Translations under genes and position numbers: made by a program
Part shown: positions 36,873 to 45,137 of the stretch, in pieces
Layout of the letters: each line of letters begins with the position of its first letter
How positions within the stretch are numbered: the first letter of the stretch is position 1
Notes under the pieces: model-generated
What the model was told of the DNA's origin: nothing
The model's input: the letters and a program-made list of their open reading frames with translations, nothing else
The model's database searches: none
Assembly (NCBI RefSeq): GCF_023897015.1
Contig: NZ_JAMHFY010000021.1
Span: 26,789 to 90,788, forward strand
Reading direction: 5' to 3'
Length of the DNA: 64,000 nt
Source: Desulfosporosinus nitroreducens
GTDB lineage: Bacteria; Bacillota; Desulfitobacteriia; Desulfitobacteriales; Desulfitobacteriaceae

Positions 36873-37948
36873 CCCAACTTAGACCCCCTCACTAGAAGAT
36901 AGAGAAAGAGCGGTGCTCCGAGAAAGGAGGTTACTGCACCTACCGGCAAGACCACGGGTGCGATGATCCGCCTGGCCAGAGTATCCGCAGCCAAAAGCAG
37001 CAAAGCGCCCATCACCCCAGATGCAGGAATGAGGAAGCGATTGTCCCCGCCAATCAAGCGCTTCACAAGGTGAGGAGCTACGAGACCAATGAAGGCCACG
37101 ATTCCTAAAAAGGAAACGACTGTAGCCGTGATCAAAGAAGCGAAAAACATCCCCCACTGTCTCGTTTTTTCCACGTTGACACCTAGACCCTTGGCTGTCT
37201 CTGCCCCACTGTCCAGAGCATTGTAATTCCAGCGGTTAAACAGGAAGAAGAGCAAGGAGCTAAAGACTACACAGGACATAATCCCCAATTCCCCCCAGGA
37301 TGCTCTCCCAATGTCGCCAAAGGTCCAGAAGACAATAGCCGCTACATTAACATCATTGGTAAAATACTGTAACAGCATAGTGGCTGCCGAAAAGAGAGAC
37401 CCTAAAGCGACCCCAGCTAACACCATGGACTCCGGCGAAACCCCCTTATATTGGGCTAGAAAAAGAATAATCATGGTCGTAAGCATTGCCGCCACGAAGG
37501 CGAAAATTGTGACAATATATGGGTTGTTAATCAGCAGCGCTCCCCCGCCTGTACTTGGAGTACTCCCTGCTCCCAAACCAATGATGGCCAGTGCAGCCCC
37601 AAAGGCTGCGCCTTGAGCAATCCCGAGGGTACTCGGAGAAGCTAAGGGGTTTCTGAGGATATTTTGCATGACCGCACCGGCAACTGCCAAGCCTATCCCT
37701 GCCACCATCGCTGCCAACACTCGGGGTAAGCGGATTGACCAAATGATAATCTGAGACTGTCCCTCGGTTTGGCCGAATAACGTCAGTAAGACCTGCCAAG
37801 GCGAAAGCTCAGCTGAGCCGGCGCAGATGGCATAAAGTGCTAGCACTGCAGTCATCACCAACAGACCCAACAAGATTAATTTCTTCTTCCATGTATATCT
37901 CAGATAATGGATTACTCCTCCATCAGTCACGGTCTCATTGCCAACCAA
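36869..37948 (-). CDS. FecCD/BtuC-family permease
   Basis: 359 residues with about ten TM helices. Family motifs are RLPRVLAAMVAGIGLAVAGA, QNILRNPLASPSTLGI and GLVAPHLVKRLIGGDNR. The first 20 residues are hydrophilic. It makes a homodimeric channel with the ATPase at 36120 and receives ligand from the lipoprotein at 37965. Confidence 0.92.
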   Translation of the reverse strand: MVGNETVTDGGVIHYLRYTWKKKLILLGLLVMTAVLALYAICAGSAELSPWQVLLTLFGQTEGQSQIIIWSIRLPRVLAAMVAGIGLAVAGAVMQNILRNPLASPSTLGIAQGAAFGAALAIIGLGAGSTPSTGGGALLINNPYIVTIFAFVAAMLTTMIILFLAQYKGVSPESMVLAGVALGSLFSAATMLLQYFTNDVNVAAIVFWTFGDIGRASWGELGIMSCVVFSSLLFFLFNRWNYNALDSGAETAKGLGVNVEKTRQWGMFFASLITATVVSFLGIVAFIGLVAPHLVKRLIGGDNRFLIPASGVMGALLLLAADTLARRIIAPVVLPVGAVTSFLGAPLFLYLLVRGSKLG

Positions 37949-37964
37949 CTCAAATCACCTCATA

Positions 37965-39089
37965 TCATTTTCCTAGCTCCAACTTCTTGAAGCCGCCAAA
38001 ATCCCTATCCATTTCTGCATACAGGGGTTTACCTAACAGGAACTGATAAATTTCATCACTTTTCTTAATCGGATCAATGTTTTTAAACTGTTCAGGAAAG
38101 ATTATTTTTCCTGCGTAATAGGCGTTTGCATATGCCGTGTCGATATTGGGGCTATAGTTATTAAAGGGAATCAAGTTATATACTCGATCATTTTTCAAAG
38201 CCTGCAGGGATTGGTAGAAAGCAGGGTTTTTCTTATAATCTTCTGTAACTAGTGCATACCCCCCTGCATCAAGAAACAAGTAATCCGGATCCCAGCTGAT
38301 GAGTTTTTCTTTATCGATCATAACAGTTCCGTTTTTGCCTGTTTCATCAACGACATTTTTTGCCCCAATATACTTAAATGGAGGGTATTTGGCCTGAGTG
38401 CTTTCAATCCCATGCGCTCCTTTCATGCTCACAGCGCCTACATAAACTTTGGCTTTTTCGCCCTCTGGAATACCCTTCGTCCGATGAGCCAAATCCTTTT
38501 CATTTTGTTTGAGATAGGCCACAACGTCTTGTGCCCTCTTCTCCTTGCCGATGATCGAGCCGATTATATTTAGGGATCGGTATAGATTCTCACCAAACGT
38601 CGCTAAATCCCCATAGCTTAAAGCGACTACCGGAATACCTGTTTTGGCTTGTAATTGATCGGCCTTATCTTTATCTACAAGCGTACAGACAAAAATCACA
38701 TCCGGTTTGACGCTGACCAAGCTTTCCTCGTTAGGTACAGTATCCGGCCCCCCCTGCCCAATACTGGGTAGTTTCTTCAAGTCAGGATAAGCGAGCATGT
38801 AGGATCTTCCTAGGTTAGGTTTCTTTTCAGTCTCTTCGATCCCGACCACCATGGACGCTCCTTCGGCATAAGTCACTAACCGGAGCGCTCCCGGCCCAAC
38901 GGCCACGACCCTTTGGACCGGGACCGTTAGTTCAACGTCTCTGCCGGCCAGATCCGTAATTTTTTGTTTTTGAACCTGAGCTGTGGTCGGAACTGTTCCC
39001 CCTTCCTTTGTACTTGCAGTTCCTCCACATCCCGTTAAAAGTAATAATGACATGGTTAGCGTCAAAAATATCGCCATCAGTTTTTTCAC
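37965..39089 (-). CDS. Fe/B12-type substrate-binding lipoprotein
   Basis: About 374 residues. The lipobox LLTGC lies about 20 residues in. A BtuF/FecB periplasmic-binding fold follows (VVAVGPGALRLVTY, KPDVIFVCTLVDKDKADQLQ, a long inter-domain helix, and a C-lobe with DPDYLFLDAGG). The start GTG at 39089 is preferred because GAGAGG lies nine bases upstream. Members of this subgroup bind siderophores, corrinoids or molybdate/tungstate. The riboswitch context favours corrinoids. Confidence 0.88.
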   Translation of the reverse strand: MKKLMAIFLTLTMSLLLLTGCGGTASTKEGGTVPTTAQVQKQKITDLAGRDVELTVPVQRVVAVGPGALRLVTYAEGASMVVGIEETEKKPNLGRSYMLAYPDLKKLPSIGQGGPDTVPNEESLVSVKPDVIFVCTLVDKDKADQLQAKTGIPVVALSYGDLATFGENLYRSLNIIGSIIGKEKRAQDVVAYLKQNEKDLAHRTKGIPEGEKAKVYVGAVSMKGAHGIESTQAKYPPFKYIGAKNVVDETGKNGTVMIDKEKLISWDPDYLFLDAGGYALVTEDYKKNPAFYQSLQALKNDRVYNLIPFNNYSPNIDTAYANAYYAGKIIFPEQFKNIDPIKKSDEIYQFLLGKPLYAEMDRDFGGFKKLELGK

Positions 39090-39109
39090 GGAACCCATCC
39101 TCTCTATAT

Positions 39110-39166
39110 CGTATGGCATGTTCAGACAAACTTATCGAAACTAGCCTACTTAAAACATGCCATACG
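39110..39166. promoter_or_regulatory. 13-bp perfect inverted repeat before the binding protein
   Basis: CGTATGGCATGTT (39110-39122) and AACATGCCATACG (39154-39166) are separated by 31 bp. A third half copy (GGTATGCC) follows. It may be a repressor site or an RNA stem between the FmdE remnant and the binding protein. Confidence 0.5.
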
Positions 39167-39202
39167 TGATCATAGGTATGCCAGCTCTTACTTAAGCCTG
39201 TT

Positions 39203-39629
39203 TTATTTGTTTAATACAAGGACTCGCGATTCATATTGTTCCACACACTCCAGACAGGCGATGCGCCCATCGCGAACACTCCCCGTTGTTCCATTACGCC
39301 CTCTCCACAAAAAGCACATTGCACCGTACACGAACACCACGCCCATCCTGACGGCGAATGAAACTAAAAACGTGCTTCCCCTGATCCCTGAACATCAGAT
39401 TTCCTTTTCCAAAGGTACTCGAAAGCAAGGTCTGCACAGCATCCACTCCACAGGCGTCATTTTGTACGATGCTGACTATCCCGCTTTTGGGATTGTACGG
39501 CTCTCCCTCCAAGGCGGGCAGCACCTTTAAGGCGATCTGTGCCGCTTGGAAACCGATTGCCAACCCAGGGCAAATATGTCCGTGAAACTCTACACAACGC
39601 TCCCAATCCATTTGAATTTGTTTCTCCAT
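39203..39629 (-). pseudogene. FmdE-family protein with frameshifted zinc-finger tail
   Basis: The N-terminal domain is intact (CVEFHGHICPGLAIGFQAAQ, NDACGVDAVQTLLSSTFGKGN). The frame then ends in VERA. In a second frame the sequence continues as CAFCGEGVMEQRG, and in a third as RDGRIACLECVEQY and the stop at 39203. These are the two Cys pairs of the FmdE zinc finger. Two small indels explain the break. An intact relative is at 41298. It lies between the cobalamin riboswitch and the ABC transporter. Confidence 0.8.
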
Positions 39630-39660
39630 CGTTTCATCGCTCCCTCAATTTTAGTAAAAA

Positions 39661-39709
39661 AAGAGACCACGAGGCTGACTTCGTATCGAAGTCAGACCTC
39701 CATGGTCAA
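39661..39709 (-). promoter_or_regulatory. GACCATGGAGGT hairpin element, copy 3 (FmdE leader)
   Basis: On the minus strand: GACCATGGAGGTCTGACTTC, ATA loop, GAAGTCAG, CCTCGTGGTC and TCTTTTTTT. It is about 35 bp before the FmdE start at 39629. Confidence 0.65.
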
Positions 39710-39901
39710 ATTTTTAATGTATTTTGTTTATTATAACTACTTCTCCAAAAATCTAGAAATCCCTGCTTTACAAATTTTTCGGACTCATTATTAAGACATT
39801 TAACTTGCAGGGTCGGTTTCCCCGGAACCCAGTTATACTTAACAAACTCTCAATTTAGTGGATATCAGTAACCATCCCACCCTCAGAATTTGCTTTTGAT
39901 T

Positions 39902-40318
39902 TCAGAATCTGAGTTTTTTTCTATTAAAAGACTTTTCGCGTCTTTTTCTAAGTTGTCTAACCCAATTGCCATAGTCTTCATACATCTCTCCCCCTAATGT
40001 CCTAATCATACGTGTACCATCCACCGTCTTAGCCTCAGGTACACCGTAAAAGGAATTAGTTATCTGAGTTAGAATAGTAATTACTCGATTTTTCTTCACG
40101 ATCAGCACGACTTGATAACCCTCTTGGGTAGGATCTGGGGCTAAGTAGTACTTACATCCTTTCATTTTGTTCAATATACAAGCTACCTCATTAGCCTCCT
40201 CAAAAGAAACCTCGCGTGCAGTTTGTAACCACTCCTCCATAAAGCGGTTAGCTGTGAGTGGGTCTAACCCCAGTCTGCAGACAACACCTTCTAAACTATG
40301 AACAGTGGCTGTAATCAT
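39902..40318 (-). CDS. Hypothetical protein of the cobalamin-riboswitch operon
   Basis: 138 residues starting MITATVHSLEGVVCRLGLD. The N-terminal half is helical, the middle is beta-rich (GYQVVLIVKKNRVITILTQI), and the tail is strongly basic. It has no signal peptide or TM helix and no recognised domain. It is the first gene below the cobalamin riboswitch, so it may serve corrinoid metabolism. Confidence 0.65.
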   Translation of the reverse strand: MITATVHSLEGVVCRLGLDPLTANRFMEEWLQTAREVSFEEANEVACILNKMKGCKYYLAPDPTQEGYQVVLIVKKNRVITILTQITNSFYGVPEAKTVDGTRMIRTLGGEMYEDYGNWVRQLRKRREKSFNRKKLRF

Positions 40319-40391
40319 AACAATTCGCTCCCATACACTCTGTATTTACACATATCTGCGTTCAGTCTCTTTTCCTGAAAAAACAAAAAAA

Positions 40392-40415
40392 CCCTCTACA
40401 GACACCTGTAAAGGG
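40392..40415 (-). terminator. Riboswitch terminator
   Basis: CCCTTTACAG-GTGT-CTGTAGAGGG followed on the minus strand by TTTTTTTG, between the cobalamin aptamer and the first gene. Confidence 0.8.
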
Positions 40416-40439
40416 ATATGGTTGACTTCGCTAGCCGGA

Positions 40440-40690
40440 CAGCATTCGCTGGCTTCCCGACATAAACGGCACCTCCCCTATCTTCCGTAGGTTCCTGTGT
40501 TGATCTGTAACGAACAAGGTCTCCTGGCTTAAGTTCATCGCCGCCTTATGTCTTCCCAGTTACCCAGTGACATTATATAAGGCCGCTCACTATCACAGTG
40601 GCGGGACCGCGTCAGATTAACTGACTTCCCTTTTTAATACTTTCCCTAAGAAAGTACACTCGTTACGTACGTATTAAGTTATTCATTCCA
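40440..40690 (-). ncRNA. Cobalamin riboswitch
   Basis: On the minus strand the class blocks are in order: CGCGGTCCCGCCACTGTGAT, CACTGGGTAACTGGGAAG, ATGAACTTAAGCCAGGAGAC. These are the conserved core and B12 box. It controls the minus-strand run of a hypothetical protein, FmdE and the ABC importer. The 40690-41214 stretch upstream shows no gene. Confidence 0.92.
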
Positions 40691-41213
40691 AGCAAGCATC
40701 TAAAATTAGGACCTGTCAATTTTCGGGCCTCTTTAACTCCCCTAAATCATAACACTTTATATCATTTGCTACTTCTACAAAAATATCAGAATCCCTGCTT
40801 TATTCAAACATATTTTTGGGGCACCTTTTTACTCATCTTTGATAAGTAATCTGTCTTCATTCACTGTCGTTTGAGAGCAAAGCTGACAAGCTATCGTGGT
40901 CAGCAACAAATCCGTACACATCATATGTTTCACTACCCTTTAGGCATTTAATTTCCCAACTGAAAGTTTTACTTTCTGCCTAGACTCCTTACCGCAGTGC
41001 AGCACCAGCAAAGAATGATAATTTCATCTCACAATGAAACTGCAAAATATGTATAGCCCGAAATATTTTGTTTCTGCGAAATACTGCAGAACTCTCCTTT
41101 CCTCTATTGATTCTTTTAATTATTTCGAACATATGTCCAGCAGGAATTCATGGGATCTTGTAGAATACTAATTATAAATCATAAGCACACAAGATCATGA
41201 AGATGTTGGTGAA

Positions 41214-41265
41214 GACCATGGAGGTCTGACTTTGATAGGTCAGTTTTCCCCTGGTCTTTTTTAAT
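41214..41265 (+). promoter_or_regulatory. GACCATGGAGGT hairpin element, copy 4 (FmdE leader)
   Basis: GACCATGGAGGTCTGACTTT, then GATAGGTCAG, TTTTCCCCTGGTC and TTTTTT. The outer GACCA/TGGTC and inner CTGAC/GTCAG stems are conserved with copies 1-3. It ends 33 bp before the FmdE start. Confidence 0.65.
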
Positions 41266-41297
41266 TTTTTATAATGTAAAAAGGGGGATTAAATCTA

Positions 41298-41828
41298 TTG
41301 TGCAGAGTGCAAACGCAGTGGGAAAAAGCAGTGGAATTTCATGGGCATGAGTGCCCAGGTCTGGCAATTGGCTATAAAGCTTGTGAAGCCGCCATCAAGA
41401 AACTGGGCATTCGGTTTTCTGCAGATGAAGAAATTGTCTGTGTCACCGAAAACGACGCTTGCGGAGTCGATGCCGTACAGGTGATTACGGGCTGTACTTT
41501 TGGAAAGGGAAATCTTTTGTACAAAGGCACAGGCAAAATGGCCTTCAGCTTTTTTAACCGCTCCAATGGCGAAAGCCTGAGAATGATAGTAAAGCCTTTA
41601 AATGAAGAAATGGATCGCCAGCAACGTCAAGAATACCTTCTGAACTCACCTGCCGAAGAACTCTTTAACTTCTCCCAGCCGTCCTTTGAGTTGCCCGAAA
41701 AGGCCAGACTCTTTACTACCGTAATTTGTGAGAATTGCGGAGAAGGCGCTCCGGAGCACAAGATGCGAATCAATGACGGCAAAAAAGTGTGCCTGGACTG
41801 TTTCAAGGACTATTCGAAAGGGTGGTAA
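41298..41828 (+). CDS. FmdE-family protein
   Basis: 176 residues. The FmdE core is WEKAVEFHGHECPGLAIGY and ENDACGVDAVQVITGCTFGKGN, with a C-terminal zinc finger (CENCGEGAPEHKMR and CLDCFKDY). The start is TTG at 41298 behind AAAGGGGGA. The family is linked to molybdenum/tungsten formylmethanofuran dehydrogenase in archaea, but its bacterial role is unknown. It is four bases from a methyltransferase gene and forms an operon with it. Confidence 0.88.
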   Translation: MCRVQTQWEKAVEFHGHECPGLAIGYKACEAAIKKLGIRFSADEEIVCVTENDACGVDAVQVITGCTFGKGNLLYKGTGKMAFSFFNRSNGESLRMIVKPLNEEMDRQQRQEYLLNSPAEELFNFSQPSFELPEKARLFTTVICENCGEGAPEHKMRINDGKKVCLDCFKDYSKGW

Positions 41829-41832
41829 AGAG

Positions 41833-42654
41833 ATGGATATACAATATTACACCCGTCTGTGGAGCGAAGGAAAGGTTGCCAGGGCCTCAGCGACGGCCTT
41901 TTGGGACAATCGGGCCGATGAGTTCAATAAATTAGTTTCCCCAAAAACTTCTGACCAACGAATTGGGAAAATTCTTGGATTCATGTCTGATCATAATCTT
42001 CTTGCTAAAAACAGCAGTGTTCTGGACATAGGTTGCGGTCCGGGAGGATTTGCTGTTGAATTTGCTAAGTCATCCAGTGACGTTACCGGCCTGGACATAT
42101 CCTCTAAAATGCTGGACCATGCGCATCAAAATGCTGCCGCCGCCAACCTGACCAATATCTCCTTTAAAAACTTAAATTGGAATGACGTCAACCTTGAGGA
42201 ATACGGTTGGGAAAAACGATTTGACTTAGTTACGGCCATCAACAGCCCAGGAATCCATGATCAAGTCACTCTGGAAAAGATGATCTCTGCTAGCAAGGGA
42301 TACTGCTTTTTGTCAAATTTCGTGAGTCGTTCCGACTCTGTTCAGGACGTTATTCGTGCGGAAATCCTTCAGCTTAAAGATCCAAAATTTTATGTTAACA
42401 CAGTCTACTGTATTTTTAATATTCTTTGGCTAATGGGGTATTATCCCCACATTACCTATGTGGATACTGATCGAGAGCATGTCCGCTCACTCGAAGAAGC
42501 ACATAGTTATTATGGCACACTTTTTGAACTTAAAAATGACCCCGGTGATGATCAAAACAAGCTAGTTAAGAATTATCTCAAAGATATCTCTCCGGATGGG
42601 TTTGTGAGAGAGAGGGTTCGGACCAAAACTGCATGGATCTATTGGAATGTCTGA
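41833..42654 (+). CDS. Class I SAM-dependent methyltransferase
   Basis: 273 residues. The SAM-binding motif I is VLDIGCGPGGFAVEFA, with VTGLDISSKMLDHA (motif post-I) and a later DLVTAINSPG. The start at 41833 follows the FmdE stop by four bases with GGTGGTAAAG as ribosome site. The substrate is unknown. Pairing with FmdE suggests a one-carbon or corrinoid-related role, which is inference. Confidence 0.85.
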   Translation: MDIQYYTRLWSEGKVARASATAFWDNRADEFNKLVSPKTSDQRIGKILGFMSDHNLLAKNSSVLDIGCGPGGFAVEFAKSSSDVTGLDISSKMLDHAHQNAAAANLTNISFKNLNWNDVNLEEYGWEKRFDLVTAINSPGIHDQVTLEKMISASKGYCFLSNFVSRSDSVQDVIRAEILQLKDPKFYVNTVYCIFNILWLMGYYPHITYVDTDREHVRSLEEAHSYYGTLFELKNDPGDDQNKLVKNYLKDISPDGFVRERVRTKTAWIYWNV

Positions 42655-42764
42655 TTTTTGACTGCCTCCAAAAAAAATGCCAGACCCTTCCTTAACTGTG
42701 AATTATCAGTGCTTTATTCAATAACCCTTTGACTTCCCCTCCAACACAAATCATTCTTATGACT

Positions 42765-43040
42765 TTATCTCTTAGGCTTTACTCTTATTGCTATTAGGCT
42801 CTGTATATCATTGATCACAGACTTGTCTTTTACTTCTATCATTAGCCAACGTCCTCCACAAGAAAAAGATGTTTTACGATATAATCCTTGCACATATGGA
42901 GTGAATGTTCCTAACTCCATTTCTACTTGTTCTACCTCTTTTGCCCCTACCACAACTAAACCAATAAAATATCCTTCCACGTTGTTTTTACGATTCCTCA
43001 GGAACTTAACACCCTTGTCTTCAAAATCATGCCCTTCTTT
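42765..43040 (-). pseudogene. DUF3788 fragment
   Basis: The C-terminal half of a DUF3788 protein: YVQGLYRKTSFSCGGRWLMI and the ending IQSLIAIRVKPKR. In-frame sequence extends upstream to about 43040 (EGHDFEDKGVKFLRN) without a start codon. It lies just left of the cassette array. Confidence 0.55.
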
Positions 43041-43101
43041 ATTCCCTCTTGATTAAATTAGTAGGACATACGTTGATGGAACTTTCTACAATAACCTTTT
43101 T

Positions 43102-43545
43102 TCATAATTTCACAGTCTTATCAACTTCCGGGTTATTATTTCTTGTTTTCTTATAAAAGCTAGTCATGAGTGTATATCCAAAAACTATTCCTGAGAATTC
43201 ATAAAACAAACTAGTATTGAAAAGGAAACTGGGAAATCTAATTGGTAACGTGATCAGAAGCAAATAAAAAGCGAAAACACCTGATGGAACCCCCAAGATA
43301 ATAAGCCTAACAATATTTGCAGACCAATTTCCGTCCTTGCGGAATTCTCCCACGAAATGTTCTAACCCTAAAAGTACACCTAAGAATATGCAAATTAAAC
43401 TAAATCCAATAAACCCGGGAATTGGTCTATAATTTCTACCTACCCATACTTTGATCATAAACATCGCCCATGAACCAGCTGTTAAAAAACCAAAAAGAAC
43501 AACTACATACAAGATATAGGTCAATATCTTAGACTTTCTTTTCAT
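43102..43545 (-). CDS. Four-helix membrane protein, unknown
   Basis: 147 residues with four predicted TM helices and a basic C-terminus. GAGAGGAG precedes the Met at 43545. It is immediately outside the left end of the cassette array, with the last attC site 150 bp away. No domain is recognised. Confidence 0.65.
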   Translation of the reverse strand: MKRKSKILTYILYVVVLFGFLTAGSWAMFMIKVWVGRNYRPIPGFIGFSLICIFLGVLLGLEHFVGEFRKDGNWSANIVRLIILGVPSGVFAFYLLLITLPIRFPSFLFNTSLFYEFSGIVFGYTLMTSFYKKTRNNNPEVDKTVKL

Positions 43546-43691
43546 TGTAGGCTCCTCTCTAATTTTCACTTTAAACTTATATCTTTAAATTATTAGATCA
43601 AGTCTTTAAGTGGACTAAAGTCGTTTCATTAAAATACATTCTCTGTAATCTTTTCTATACCCGAGACGTTTACTTTACAGGCTACCTTTCA

Positions 43692-43767
43692 TAAAACGTT
43701 CTGGGCATTCACGAAGCGCCATACTACCTTAATCTTGGCTGGTTTCGTGAATGCTTTGTTGTTATCT
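43692..43767 (-). repeat. attC site A (left end of array)
   Basis: Arms GGCATTCACGAAGCG and GTTTCGTGAATGC, core AAAACG on one side and GTTGTTAT on the other. It follows the stop of the methyltransferase at 43779 by 12 bp. Confidence 0.85.
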
Positions 43768-43778
43768 GCTGTTGAGTC

Positions 43779-44558
43779 TTATTTTCTTGCAAAGACGTTT
43801 ATCCGTCTAAAAGTTTCGAAGCAGGTTCCATCAGGTTGGGTAGTTTTATTAACCATTCTGCATATAACCTCGTTTCTAAACCCGACCTTTTTTCCTTCAG
43901 GTAGAAACTTTAAGAACGGAACGATGGAAGGTTGATCAATCCACTTTACCATATCTTTTTTACTGTTAAAGTTTCTGTCAGCGTTTTCTTCCCACACGCT
44001 TGTTTCTCTATACTTGTGTTGTATAACCAAATCATCGTACTCACTCAGTGTTGGCATGTACCAGGGCCATTCAAAGTTTTTAAAGTAATCACTATAAATT
44101 GGATGATCCATAACCTGCCTAACAACCTCGTAGAAATTTGAACAGTTTCCATCTCCAGCAAAGTTAAAACGCACCACGCCACCTGGCTTGAGGGCCATTT
44201 GGCAACTGTCTAAGAGACTCCCATGGTTTTTAATCCAGTGTAGCGCAGCGTTAGAAAATATCAAGTCAAACTCGTTGGAAAAGACCATATCGTTAATGTC
44301 TTGACAAGAAAAGGTCAAATTATTTCCTTCCAGCTCTTTTGCTGTTTTAATCATCCCCATTGAGGCGTCGATTCCAAGAACTTTCCCTTCAGGAACTAGG
44401 TTAGCCAACTGTTTTGTAAGAACACCATCACCACAACCAAGATCGAGAATGGACTCCGCTCCAGTAAGATTCAATTCAGATACGATTTTGGTCCCCCACT
44501 CTTTTTGATGACCGGAAGCAGCCTTATACTTTTCTCCATCAAACTCAAAATTCCCCAT
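43779..44558 (-). CDS. Cassette methyltransferase (trans-aconitate-methyltransferase type)
   Basis: 259 residues of a class I SAM methyltransferase. Motif I is ILDLGCGDGVLTKQLA, followed by VLGIDASMGMI, and FDLIFSNAALHWI resembles the tam family. GGGAAAGT lies upstream. It is the last (leftmost) cassette gene, bounded by attC A and by attC B with an intron relic. The substrate is unknown. Confidence 0.88.
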   Translation of the reverse strand: MGNFEFDGEKYKAASGHQKEWGTKIVSELNLTGAESILDLGCGDGVLTKQLANLVPEGKVLGIDASMGMIKTAKELEGNNLTFSCQDINDMVFSNEFDLIFSNAALHWIKNHGSLLDSCQMALKPGGVVRFNFAGDGNCSNFYEVVRQVMDHPIYSDYFKNFEWPWYMPTLSEYDDLVIQHKYRETSVWEENADRNFNSKKDMVKWIDQPSIVPFLKFLPEGKKVGFRNEVICRMVNKTTQPDGTCFETFRRINVFARK

Positions 44559-44590
44559 ACTTTCCCTCCATCTTTTCTAGCAATTGCAGA

Positions 44591-44693
44591 GTCACGGTAG
44601 AGATACCGGTTACCCGACACCCCCGCGGTCGAGTAAGCCAAATAGCTATGGCCACTAAACTCCTGTTCATAGATTGCTTCTTACTTAGCGCAC
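44591..44693 (-). mobile_element. Group II intron relic (103 bp) in attC B
   Basis: The left edge carries the same domain VI end as the larger copies (GTCACGGTAGAGATACCGG in plus orientation), and the right edge the same 5' end (minus strand GTGCGC). Everything between has been lost. Removing it restores an attC core (GCAGA|TAACGG). It is a fourth insertion at the same position. Confidence 0.7.
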
Positions 44694-44768
44694 TAACGGT
44701 TCGCGTGTTCCCGAAGTCTGGTTACTACGTTATATGTTCTCAGATTTTGGGAATGCGCTGTTATGAGA
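44694..44768 (-). repeat. attC site B
   Basis: Arms CGCGTGTTCCCGAAGTCTGG and CAGATTTTGGGAATGCGC, cores TAACGG and GTTATGA, central TTACTACGTTATAT. Confidence 0.9.
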
Positions 44769-44860
44769 TGCGCCGCGCTTATAAGACAATCTTATACAAA
44801 CCTTGCTATCCCCTATTGCTAATTATATAATAGATTTATGTTCTGGTAGGGGGTGAGTGA

Positions 44861-45106
44861 TTGCAATTTGACAGTCATGCTTGGGTTATACTAATTCTGA
44901 ACCTAGCTTTGATATTGGCATTCTCCTGGGTTAGTTTCAGACTGTTGAAAAGTAGTTTGATTAGTGTCAAGTTAGCAGATACTTATCTCTCTAGCTGCCA
45001 ATTGATTTCTACCTGTCCTGAACATCTTCAAGTCAAGAAGTATTTAGTTGTTAGAAGAATGATTAAAACTGATAGTGACGATGATGCACCTTTTTTATCC
45101 TCCTAG
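44861..45106 (+). CDS. Small one-helix membrane protein, cassette
   Basis: 81 residues. One TM helix (about 7-27) is followed by a basic/polar tail ending in an acidic stretch (TDSDDDAPF). The start TTG has AGGGGGTGAG upstream. It is 32 bp before a YidC-like gene in a two-gene operon that runs against the array. The function is unknown. Confidence 0.6.
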   Translation: MQFDSHAWVILILNLALILAFSWVSFRLLKSSLISVKLADTYLSSCQLISTCPEHLQVKKYLVVRRMIKTDSDDDAPFLSS

Positions 45107-45137
45107 TTTTATGATAAAAACTAAGGAGGACGATTAA

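Noticed and set aside
40440..40490. Palindromic GCTAGCCGGACAGC / GCTGGC sequence as an attC-like or repeat element
   Set aside because: It belongs to the 3' side of the cobalamin riboswitch.
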